NCBI GenBank assembly: GCA_905478325.1 | Contig: CAJQIB010000031.1 | Span: forward strand, 1 to 52,740 | Length of the DNA: 52,740 bases | Origin: an uncultured Flavobacteriales bacterium | Lineage (GTDB): Bacteria > Bacteroidota > Bacteroidia > Flavobacteriales_D > Sanyastnellaceae | Reading direction: 5' to 3' | Part shown: positions 35,224 to 42,782 of the stretch, one piece after another | Numbering within the stretch: the stretch's first letter is position 1 | How the letters are laid out: every line of letters starts with the position of its first letter | Notes under the pieces: model-generated | Seen by the model: the letters and a program-made list of their open reading frames with translations, nothing else | Database searches by the model: none | Told to the model about the DNA's origin: nothing | Translations under genes and position numbers: made by a program

Positions 35224-38200
35224 CTAAAGCTCTTTCGTGAAGTTGTAGGACACCCCGAGTGAGAACGTTCTTCCCAAATTGAAGCTCTGAAAATTGTACT
35301 CCTCTCCCTTGAATGAGTAAGACCTTCGGAAGTCTGAATCCATCAAGTTTCTGCCCTGCACCTTCACTACCAAGCGATCACCAAACGACTTATTTATGCT
35401 CACATCAAGCGCTGCTCGGGGCTGATCGTACACATCGGGTGTACCACCTGGGGTGATCAAGACGAGCTTGGGACCGCTGATGTTGAAGCCGGCGTTCATA
35501 CTCAAGCCTCCGTCCGCATGGGTGTAATTCAGAATGCTATTGATGATGTAGGGTGACTGGCCGTACATCGGACGCGTTTCGGCGTGGTCTGGATGGGTGG
35601 CGCGAATCTCCATCAGTTCGTCTTCCGCAATGCTCGTGGCACTTTGGATGTAAGTAGCGTTGAAAGCTAGGTTGAAAGCACTCAGTCTTTCGCTCAAAAA
35701 TCCCAAGTTCTTCTTTGTTTCGAATTCCAAACCAAAGAGCTGGGCTTGTTCCACGTTTTTCCACGTGATCTCCGTATTCGCCGCAGTAGAAATGATGACC
35801 TGCTCGATCGGATCATTGAAATGCTTGTAAAACGCACTCAAAGAGAGCAATTCACGCAAGCGAGGAAACACTTCGAGGCGACCGTCGATGTTCACGATTT
35901 TGGTTCGATTCAAGTCCGTATTGCCTGTTTGCTGTTCTTGGATTTCAAAATCAAACACCGAGAACGGTGCCTTTTCTCGAAACAACGGACGTGCCACACT
36001 CTGACTTGCAGAGAACCGGAGGTTGGTGCTGCTGTAATCTTCCTCTCGCAATTTGAATGTTATGTTCAAGGACGGCAGGACGTCCACCACATTCAAGGTG
36101 CCCAAGAAATTTTCTTGGAGCGCAGGCAGCAACGTTTCATCTTTCAGTTTATCGCTCTCCAGCAACATTTCCGTGACCTCTAAGCGCACCCCTCCGTTCA
36201 ACATGAACTTCTCAGTCGGCGCAACGTTTACCATGGAATAAATACCCAACACAGACTCGCTGGCTTCATAGCTGTTCTGGATTTCCGTGTCGTCTCGCAA
36301 GTAGAGGTAATTCGTCGCCTCTGCAGACGTGCCCGGAATCACGTTCATGTTTTCGTGACTGAAATAGTCGTTGGGGTTTCCGTTGTACTCAACACCTTGA
36401 GAAACAAAGCTGTAGCGGTTTTCGGAATAATCGCGTGTGCGACGGACCAATGAAGCCCCAAACATCAATTTATTGTCCTCGCCCCAATCACGCGCAATCG
36501 GCTGTTCATGGTTCAGTTTTAAATCGAGCGTTGTGTTGTGCATTTGTCTAAAAAAGCGCGTCGGCGACGGATAGAGGTTGTCCTGAATGCTGTAGTACAA
36601 TTCATTGGACTCCTCTTCGGCCACGGTATAATTGGGGTAGTATTCCGTCAAGTTCTCGCCGTCTGCGAGCAGGCTCAACGCATCCCCGGTGACGTCATTC
36701 CCTTCGGCATCGGAGTATACAACACCTCCTGATAGCTCCTCAAAGCTGTTGATGAAAAGCCTCAAGTCCGGCGTTGTTTGTTTTCCAACGGTGTACGAAG
36801 AACTCCAGGTAACCTTGTGGTTGCGCTGATCGCTCAACCTATGCTCGCCGCGCAATTGAAAGATGTTCATCCCACGCTCGAGATAACGCTGCTGACGCTG
36901 TTGTTGTCCCAAACCGACCGCATCGCTAGGATTGATGCCATCTTGATTGCGCGCATCGTTGATCCCTGATGCGTTCGGCATGAACGTAAAGCCAATTTTG
37001 CTATTGCGGCTCCAGTCATACCCGAGGTTGAATAAAGCCGACGTGTAAACGGACCGTGTGCCCTGTACATCAGAAAACTGACGCTGCACGTCCAGTTCAC
37101 TCTTTTCCGCTGTAGATCCAGTGAGCAAGAACCGGCTAGTCTGGCCGTTCTCGTACAACTCATTGTTCGTTTTGTATTGAAATCCAAAATTGTACCCCAG
37201 GGAGCGGCCAAAGAGTTGAGTGACGTTTCCGAAAGCGATGCTCTTCGAAAGGTTTAGTGGCGCCGCGATCTTCAGCGGCTGCCATGTATTTCCGAAGGCT
37301 TGCGTTTGTTGAGACAATCGCTGGTTTTGCTGCTCTCGGATGGCCGTCATAAATTCATTGTTGACCTGACTCACGTTGTCAATCCCTTCAATCGCGTCCA
37401 CAATGCTAGAAATGGAAGTCTGTCCCTCTCCCGAACCAATGTCGGCTGGCGATAACACGCCCATATCATTCAATTCGTCTCCAAAACGGGCCAAGACCAA
37501 AGCGTCATAATAATTAGAATATTGTGGCGACAGAATCTCCTCTCCCAAGACACCCTCTGGAATGTCGAGCGCTCCGTTGTCCCAGCCCAAGGCTTGGGTG
37601 TTGCCTGCGTAGCTGGTGATGAAGTTGTCGTTGAACGTAGCATTCGTATTGAACCCTGTTGATGTGGAATAGTTGAAGGTGAAGCTGTCCGGAAAATCCT
37701 TGGTGAGAACGTTAATGTATGCCCCCGAATAATTGGACGGCAGGTTGGCGTTCAGTGTTTTGACAACGACCAGGTTGTCAACCAGGTTTGTAGGAAAGAG
37801 GTCCATGGACACAGAACTCCTTTTGGGGTCCAACGATGGAATCTCCGCTCCATTCAATGCTGTTCGCACATACCGATCGCTCAGCCCTCTCACCACCACA
37901 AAGTTGCCCATGGTGTATACCCCACTGACGCGTTTGATCGCGCTGCTCACGTCGCTGTCGCCATTCTTTTGCATGTCTTGAGAAGAGACATAATCGATCA
38001 TGGAAGTCTCCTTCTTCTTCACATTTTCCATGTAAACCGCACTCGAGCGATTTTGCCGTACGGCAACAATAGCCTCATTTTCAATGGCAATGACCGCAGA
38101 TTCCATGGCAAAGTCCAAGACAATGGTTTCGTTGTCACCCACCACCACTTCCTGTTGGATGGAATTGTATGCGATGAACCGGCCAACCACCCTATACGTT

Positions 38201-38412
38201 CCTGCTGACAATCCCGTAAGGGCATAGTTACCATCGAAATCGCTCATGGTGCCGTTGCTGTTGGATTCCAAAATAATGGTGGCCCCCAACAGGAGTTCGC
38301 CTGTAGCTTTGTCCGTGACCTTGCCCTGGATTGAGCTCTGATTCGTGCCTTGGGCTGCGGCTGCAAACCCTGCGAAAATAGAGAGGGCAAAGACGAGATG
38401 GTTCTTGTACAT
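35224..38412 (-). CDS. TonB-dependent receptor with carboxypeptidase-regulatory-like domain
   Basis: 1062 residues from the ATG at 38412 (MYKNHLVFALSIFAG), giving a signal peptide ending AAAQ. Residues about 27-110 are a CarboxypepD_reg-like Ig domain (SIQGKVTDKATGELLLGATIIL, DFDGNYALTGLSAGTY), usual for Bacteroidota receptors. The plug follows (about 140-240; VSSAIKRVSGVYTMGNFVVVRGLSDRY, NLVVVKTLNANLPSNYSGAYI), then a 22-strand-type barrel ending FSLGVSYNFTKEL. It imports a ligand through the outer membrane with TonB energy. The T9SS beta-helix protein is 57 bp upstream, so they are a two-gene operon and the beta-helix protein is probably the surface partner. There is no SusD-like gene. Ligand unknown; phosphate transport genes nearby hint at an organophosphate. 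Confidence 0.93.
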   Translation of the reverse strand: MYKNHLVFALSIFAGFAAAAQGTNQSSIQGKVTDKATGELLLGATIILESNSNGTMSDFDGNYALTGLSAGTYRVVGRFIAYNSIQQEVVVGDNETIVLDFAMESAVIAIENEAIVAVRQNRSSAVYMENVKKKETSMIDYVSSQDMQKNGDSDVSSAIKRVSGVYTMGNFVVVRGLSDRYVRTALNGAEIPSLDPKRSSVSMDLFPTNLVDNLVVVKTLNANLPSNYSGAYINVLTKDFPDSFTFNYSTSTGFNTNATFNDNFITSYAGNTQALGWDNGALDIPEGVLGEEILSPQYSNYYDALVLARFGDELNDMGVLSPADIGSGEGQTSISSIVDAIEGIDNVSQVNNEFMTAIREQQNQRLSQQTQAFGNTWQPLKIAAPLNLSKSIAFGNVTQLFGRSLGYNFGFQYKTNNELYENGQTSRFLLTGSTAEKSELDVQRQFSDVQGTRSVYTSALFNLGYDWSRNSKIGFTFMPNASGINDARNQDGINPSDAVGLGQQQRQQRYLERGMNIFQLRGEHRLSDQRNHKVTWSSSYTVGKQTTPDLRLFINSFEELSGGVVYSDAEGNDVTGDALSLLADGENLTEYYPNYTVAEEESNELYYSIQDNLYPSPTRFFRQMHNTTLDLKLNHEQPIARDWGEDNKLMFGASLVRRTRDYSENRYSFVSQGVEYNGNPNDYFSHENMNVIPGTSAEATNYLYLRDDTEIQNSYEASESVLGIYSMVNVAPTEKFMLNGGVRLEVTEMLLESDKLKDETLLPALQENFLGTLNVVDVLPSLNITFKLREEDYSSTNLRFSASQSVARPLFREKAPFSVFDFEIQEQQTGNTDLNRTKIVNIDGRLEVFPRLRELLSLSAFYKHFNDPIEQVIISTAANTEITWKNVEQAQLFGLEFETKKNLGFLSERLSAFNLAFNATYIQSATSIAEDELMEIRATHPDHAETRPMYGQSPYIINSILNYTHADGGLSMNAGFNISGPKLVLITPGGTPDVYDQPRAALDVSINKSFGDRLVVKVQGRNLMDSDFRRSYSFKGEEYNFQSFNLGRTFSLGVSYNFTKEL

Positions 38413-38469
38413 AGCGAACGAATTCAGGGGAGATTCAAGCAAAAAAATGATGGGCGCTTTGATTTAAAC

Positions 38470-40119
38470 TCATTCGATGATGAGACGCGCATGCGATGTT
38501 TCAGAACCTTTTTCAACGCTCATGATGAACATCCCTGAAACCGCATCGGCAGCATTCAATTCTACCACGCTGCCTTTTGCAGCATTCACGGTTTGACTGA
38601 GAACCAGCTTTCCGGTCAGGTCGACCAATCGCATCACAGCATCGTCCATATTGGCTTCGAAGCGAATGCTGAACGTACCATTGGATGGATTGGGATAAAT
38701 CTGGAACGTAGAAACCTCTGCCTCTTTAATGTTGGTGCTGCATCCAATAAACCCTCGGGCAGATAGCATCGACCAACCGTCCAGCCAAGTGCACTCCTCA
38801 GACGAGTCAAATGCACCCGCATAATCCACTTGATCAAACCAAGGATTCTCTGCTGCGGTGCCTCCAGGAAGCGCTGCGCTGGGAACAAGATCCAGCAGCC
38901 CCGAACCCTCACTGATGACATAACTCAAACCCGAATTCATCACCACATTGCTGTTTCCCGCAAATGAAGCTTCGAATGCGGCCGCTGATGCAATTGCAGC
39001 TTCCGTTGAATCTGCAGCGCTCGACCAACCTGAACCCATGGTTATGGTGAACAAATCGCTTGCTGCTGCATCCAATCCAAGGCCCGTACACCCGTCGAAC
39101 ACATTGCCTACAAACGCAATTTCGTTGTTGGCAAAACGCTCATAGGAATCTTCTCCAGAAGCGAGCTTTTCGATATCAATACCTCTGCCCCAGTTGTAGA
39201 AAATAGAATTGTGGTATTCTCCTCCTGCATTGTCCCTGAGCGTCAAAGCTCGGCGACCGGCATCCGATCCTCGGCCAATGTATGTGGCGTTGTAGATAAC
39301 AGGATGTGCATACGGCAACCCATCTTCCGGATCTGTGCCACCATCGTGCTCTCCACCGCGGTCACCTTCACCTTCCTCTTGTACTATGCACCAGAATTGT
39401 CCATATCCTCGCCATCCCTCGTCATAATCGAACGAATCATCTGCACAAAAAGCGGTGACCACGTGTTTGATGGACGCGGTGCCTCCGAAAAACTCGACTC
39501 CGTCGTCTGCATTGGAAATGACTTCGATGTATTCCAAAGTCGTTCCTGCACCTACACCTCCCAATGTCAAACCATTGATCTCATTGCCTGCACCGATGTC
39601 AGTTCCTCCGTGGCGAATCGACACGTATGTCATCGTTCCACTGCTGTCTTCGTCCTCGTTCCCTCCGTATCGGCCACGCGATTCAGTATCTGGAATGCCC
39701 TCGATTTGTGTTTCGCCGGGCGAAGAGTTCAACTGGGCCTTGCCCAAAACAATCACGCCACCCCACTGGCCGCGAACATTAAATGGCGTGGATCCATCGA
39801 GCGCGTCTGCTTCAAAAGTGAACACAATGGGAGCATCTGCTGTTCCGTGGGCTTGAATTTGTCCCCCCCGAGCCACCACCAAGGCCGAGGCATCAGCACC
39901 TGAACCGGTTTGACCTTTGATGACCGTTCCAGGCTCAATCGTGAGCACGTCGCCTTCATTCACAAAAACAAAACCATCCAAGATGTAGGTGTTGTCGTTC
40001 GTCCATGTGGTTGTACCTGTGCCCGAACCATCATCAGTAATGATGACTTGTCCGGAAGCAGAGAAATCCGTGAGAAACAGGAAGAGAAAAGCCGCAACAC
40101 AAGAGGTAAAATGTTTCAT
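38470..40119 (-). CDS. T9SS beta-helix surface protein paired with the TonB receptor
   Basis: 549 residues from the ATG at 40119 (MKHFTSCVAAFLFLFL), signal peptide ending ASGQ. The body is beta-helix-like: NEGDVLTIEPGTVIKGQTG, ALVVARGGQIQAHGTADAPIVFT, NGLTLGGVGAGTTLEYIEVISNADDGVEFFGG. The middle part is rich in acidic residues and His (EEGEGDRGGEHDGGTDPEDG), suggesting metal or cation binding. The tail (FQIYPNPSNGTFSIRF ... SHARLIIE) is a type A sorting domain. The position directly before the TonB receptor suggests a ligand-capturing or degrading lipid-free partner displayed by T9SS, which would replace a SusD lipoprotein. No enzyme active site was recognised. Confidence 0.82.
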   Translation of the reverse strand: MKHFTSCVAAFLFLFLTDFSASGQVIITDDGSGTGTTTWTNDNTYILDGFVFVNEGDVLTIEPGTVIKGQTGSGADASALVVARGGQIQAHGTADAPIVFTFEADALDGSTPFNVRGQWGGVIVLGKAQLNSSPGETQIEGIPDTESRGRYGGNEDEDSSGTMTYVSIRHGGTDIGAGNEINGLTLGGVGAGTTLEYIEVISNADDGVEFFGGTASIKHVVTAFCADDSFDYDEGWRGYGQFWCIVQEEGEGDRGGEHDGGTDPEDGLPYAHPVIYNATYIGRGSDAGRRALTLRDNAGGEYHNSIFYNWGRGIDIEKLASGEDSYERFANNEIAFVGNVFDGCTGLGLDAAASDLFTITMGSGWSSAADSTEAAIASAAAFEASFAGNSNVVMNSGLSYVISEGSGLLDLVPSAALPGGTAAENPWFDQVDYAGAFDSSEECTWLDGWSMLSARGFIGCSTNIKEAEVSTFQIYPNPSNGTFSIRFEANMDDAVMRLVDLTGKLVLSQTVNAAKGSVVELNAADAVSGMFIMSVEKGSETSHARLIIE

Positions 40120-40220
40120 TTCGATTGTTGATAAATGTTCAGAGCCAAAGGTCACGAGCGGGTTCTGCTCGGCGATTAAGCCAACGTTATTTCAACATTA
40201 AAAAAACATCATGAAGAGCC

Positions 40221-40370
40221 TTGCACGGCAGTAGCATCAACGCGCCCGCAACATTGAATGCACTGTTCGTGGCGCTTCTAGTCTCCGGAATGGGATTAGG
40301 ACTGGGCGGACCTACCGGATACGCCATCAATCCTGCCCGGGGTTTAGAGCCGAGATTGGCGGATAGGCCG
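40221..40370 (+). pseudogene. Aquaporin relic (C-terminal fragment)
   Basis: The frame from 40221 reads APATLNALFVALLVSG, then MGLGLGGPTGYAINPARGL, which aligns without gaps to the C-terminal part of the intact aquaglyceroporin (APTNSLGALDALPVALLVAG ... GPTGYAINPARDLGPR). It is closed upstream by TGA at 40212, has no start or first half, and diverges after the NPAR motif (EPRLADRP). Many synonymous sites differ from the intact gene, so it is not a fresh copy. It lies in the same orientation as the intact gene, on the far side of the TonB receptor/beta-helix pair. Confidence 0.85.
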
Positions 40371-40383
40371 ACTATTAACAAGT

Positions 40384-40414
40384 CAAAACCCCCGCTACCA
40401 ATGGCAACGAGGGT
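40384..40414 (-). terminator. Terminator of the SulP transporter gene
   Basis: TGGCAACGAGGGT (40402-40414) can pair with ACCCCCGCTACCA (40388-40400) in the minus-strand transcript, using three G-U pairs in the stem. On the minus strand the hairpin is followed by TTTTG. It lies 40 bp after the SulP stop, just beyond the aquaporin relic. Confidence 0.6.
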
Positions 40415-40454
40415 CTTTAGACGTTCAATTTCCTCACATCATCTTGGATGGAAT

Positions 40455-42020
40455 TCAACTCGATTTCTTGTAAAACGAGGATAAAATCCACGTTTCATTC
40501 GCGTCTTCTGGTGACAGTAAATCCAAGCTGATATCCTCTTCGATCGCGCGGTTTTTAAAATCTTCAATGACATCGCGGACATCCACATCCATGCGAAGTG
40601 TTCGCGAAGCATCCAAAACAACATGACCACCAGGCTTCACCCGCGAAAGCGCCTGCCGCAATCCTGCTTTGTGAAGAAACGTGACATCTTCACTCAACTG
40701 CAGTTTCCACGTACCCGGTTGACCATCCACACCATCCTCTTGATGAAAATCCACGAATGGACGCTGGTAATGATCCAACAAAATGCTCACGATGCTCACG
40801 GCCAAGCCAATTCCAATTCCAATCAACAGGTCCGTAAATACAATGGCCAATACGGTCACAACGAATGGGACAAACTGACGCCCCCCATCCTTGAACAACT
40901 TCACAAACGTTTGAGGTTTGGCCAACTTGTATCCCACAACCAATAAAATCGCCGCAAGGCTGGATAGGGGAATCAGGTTTAGCACGTTTGGAGCCAACAA
41001 GAAGAAGCCCAACAACCATACTCCATGAAGAATGGCACTTGCTTTTGTTCTTCCTCCCGATTGGATATTGGCCGATGAACGCACGATCACTTGCGTAATT
41101 GGGAGCCCCCCGATGAGACCACTCACCGCATTGCCCACCCCTTGAGCCACCAATTCTCGATTGGTTGGAGTCATGTGCTTGTGAGGGTCCAGCTTGTCGG
41201 TTGCCTCCACACAAAGCAACGTCTCAAGACTCGCTACAATGGCGATGGTGACACCAAGGATCCAAACTGACTTGTTGCCAATAGCACTGAAATCAGGCAC
41301 AGTTAGGAGATCTCCCAATTCACTAAAGTTCAGCACAGGGAGTTGCACAAGGTGGTCGCTACTCAGTCCATTCTCTCCACGTGTCAACACATGAATCCCC
41401 ACCCCTAAAAGCACTGCAACCAAGGATCCTGGCAAAAACTTAATCAGCGCAAGACGCTTCATAAAGGGCCGTTCCCAAAGAATCAAAACGACCAAGCCCA
41501 AAGACGAAATCAACACCGCGATTGGCTGGATATCAGAAAGCATCGCAATGAGTTCGCTGAACGTGTTCATTCCATCAGACTGGACAAATTCAAGATCTCC
41601 TTCTGGGTCCGAATCATAACCTAAGGCGTGAGGAATTTGTTTGAGGAAAATGATAATCCCGATGGCAGAAAGCATTCCCTGGATCACGCTAGACGGAAAG
41701 TAAAGTCCAATAATTCCTGCACGCAGAACTCCCAGCAGAATCTGAACGAAACCGCCGATCACAACAGCAAGTAAAAACGTTTCGTAACTGGGAAGAGATT
41801 GAATGCCATTGAAAACAATGACGGCCAAGCCCGCAGCAGGCCCAGAAACGCCTACATAACTTCCGGAAATGGGACCGACCAGGATTCCTCCTAAAATTCC
41901 GGCGATGAGTCCGGCAAGTGGGGGCGCCCCAGAAGCCATGGCAATGCCAAGACAAAGGGGGAGTGCGACAAGAAATACAACAATGGAAGCAGGTAAATCC
42001 TGCTGGATGTGCTTAAACAT
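40455..42020 (-). CDS. SulP-family anion transporter with STAS domain
   Basis: 521 residues from the ATG at 42020 (MFKHIQQDLPASIVVFL); upstream in-frame codons are less likely. The first 400 residues carry 10-14 membrane segments with family motifs: ALPLCLGIAMASGAPPLAGLIAG near the start, GPISGSYVGVSGPAAGLAV, and IVASLETLLCVEATDKLDP (about 270-290). A cytoplasmic STAS-like domain follows (about 420-520; GHVVLDASRTLRMDVDVRDVIEDF). SulP proteins move sulfate, bicarbonate or similar anions, usually with sodium or protons. Substrate is uncertain; bicarbonate is common in marine Bacteroidota. A small hypothetical gene 78 bp upstream may share its transcript. Confidence 0.92.
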   Translation of the reverse strand: MFKHIQQDLPASIVVFLVALPLCLGIAMASGAPPLAGLIAGILGGILVGPISGSYVGVSGPAAGLAVIVFNGIQSLPSYETFLLAVVIGGFVQILLGVLRAGIIGLYFPSSVIQGMLSAIGIIIFLKQIPHALGYDSDPEGDLEFVQSDGMNTFSELIAMLSDIQPIAVLISSLGLVVLILWERPFMKRLALIKFLPGSLVAVLLGVGIHVLTRGENGLSSDHLVQLPVLNFSELGDLLTVPDFSAIGNKSVWILGVTIAIVASLETLLCVEATDKLDPHKHMTPTNRELVAQGVGNAVSGLIGGLPITQVIVRSSANIQSGGRTKASAILHGVWLLGFFLLAPNVLNLIPLSSLAAILLVVGYKLAKPQTFVKLFKDGGRQFVPFVVTVLAIVFTDLLIGIGIGLAVSIVSILLDHYQRPFVDFHQEDGVDGQPGTWKLQLSEDVTFLHKAGLRQALSRVKPGGHVVLDASRTLRMDVDVRDVIEDFKNRAIEEDISLDLLSPEDANETWILSSFYKKSS

Positions 42021-42098
42021 GATGGAAATAAAACAGAGAGATAACACCAATAGCGTCAGGACGTTCCTAACGTTTTTTGTCTTGGGCTGTAGCCCGTG

Positions 42099-42467
42099 TT
42101 ATCCCATTTCTGGAGGTTCCCAGATCCGAGCTGCAGCCAAAGCCAAGCTGCTCGAAGAATTCCCGAGGCGATGCCCCGATTTTAACTGCACATTCCGTGC
42201 ATTTTCCGATCCAAAAGCATCGCAATCATCGACTTCCAGAACCTTTTTCTTCTTCGACTCCTTGGACTCGTTCTCCTCTCCTGATTTCGATTCCTTTTCA
42301 GACTCACCTTCCTCTTGATGCGGATTGCAGGGGAAGTCCGCTGCCAATTCGAACTCACCAAAATCACTTCCGATGAACACCTGCGCAGAACGAACAAAAT
42401 CCATCATGCCAAAAAAGGCGATCAGGATACTGAAAATCATGATAGCGGGGAGTTGAACTTTGCTCAT
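42099..42467 (-). CDS. Small membrane-anchored, highly charged hypothetical protein
   Basis: A 122-residue protein with one N-terminal hydrophobic segment (MSKVQLPAIMIFSILIAFFGMM), which could be a membrane anchor or uncleaved signal. A strongly charged stretch (EEGESEKESKSGEENESKES then KKKK, about 53-75) lies in the middle. No family was recognised. It lies in the same direction as the SulP gene and 78 bp upstream, so a common transcript is possible. A good -7 box lies 16 bp before its start. The charged stretch is low complexity, so homology searches may mislead. Confidence 0.55.
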   Translation of the reverse strand: MSKVQLPAIMIFSILIAFFGMMDFVRSAQVFIGSDFGEFELAADFPCNPHQEEGESEKESKSGEENESKESKKKKVLEVDDCDAFGSENARNVQLKSGHRLGNSSSSLALAAARIWEPPEMG

Positions 42468-42483
42468 CTAGACGTTGAAGAAA

Positions 42484-42491
42484 CAAAAATA
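42484..42491 (-). promoter_or_regulatory. Candidate -7 box for the small hypothetical/SulP unit
   Basis: The minus strand reads TATTTTTG, an exact TAnnTTTG match, 16 bp before the start codon at 42467. No properly spaced -33 TTG is evident. The photolyase operon diverges from the same intergenic region (42468-42638). Confidence 0.4.
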
Positions 42492-42638
42492 GACTGTAAA
42501 TGGTCAAGTCACGCTGCGATCTCTCTCAGTTCCATTGACCTTTCATCTTTCTTAACCACCATTAACAAGCTTCATCATCTAAGCTACAGGTTTCATGATG
42601 AGAGGAAAACATCTCTGCACCCTATGGGTTAAACCCCT

Positions 42639-42782
42639 ATGCAACGCAAAAACTTTCCTGCAGATCGCATGTGCACAACATGCCTCAGGCCATTTTCTTG
42701 GCGGAAAAAGTGGGAGGATTGCTGGAACGAAGTGAAGTATTGCTCGGAGCGATGCCGTAAAGCAAAAACAAACGCAACATGA
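42639..42782 (+). CDS. DUF2256 zinc-ribbon-like small protein
   Basis: A 47-residue protein. It shows the DUF2256 pattern: RMCTTCLRPFSWRKKWEDCW then VKYCSERCRKAK, with two CxxC/CxxxC-type cysteine pairs (Cys12, Cys15 and Cys35, Cys39) that should bind zinc, plus conserved RPFxWRKKW. Genes of this family are commonly found beside photolyase-related genes. Its stop overlaps the start of the iron-sulfur photolyase gene (ATGA, 42779-42782), so it is the translationally coupled first gene of the operon. Its molecular role is unknown; nucleic-acid or protein contact is a guess. Confidence 0.9.
   Translation: MQRKNFPADRMCTTCLRPFSWRKKWEDCWNEVKYCSERCRKAKTNAT

Noticed and set aside
39211-39903. 230-codon plus-strand frame
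   Set aside because: Antisense shadow of the beta-helix T9SS gene; composition is rich in Cys and Ser runs typical of shadow translation.
42502-42540. GGTCAA ... TTGACC inverted half-sites upstream of the photolyase operon
   Set aside because: The arms are six bases with a spacing of about 30 bp; such pairs are expected by chance and no regulator is nearby.
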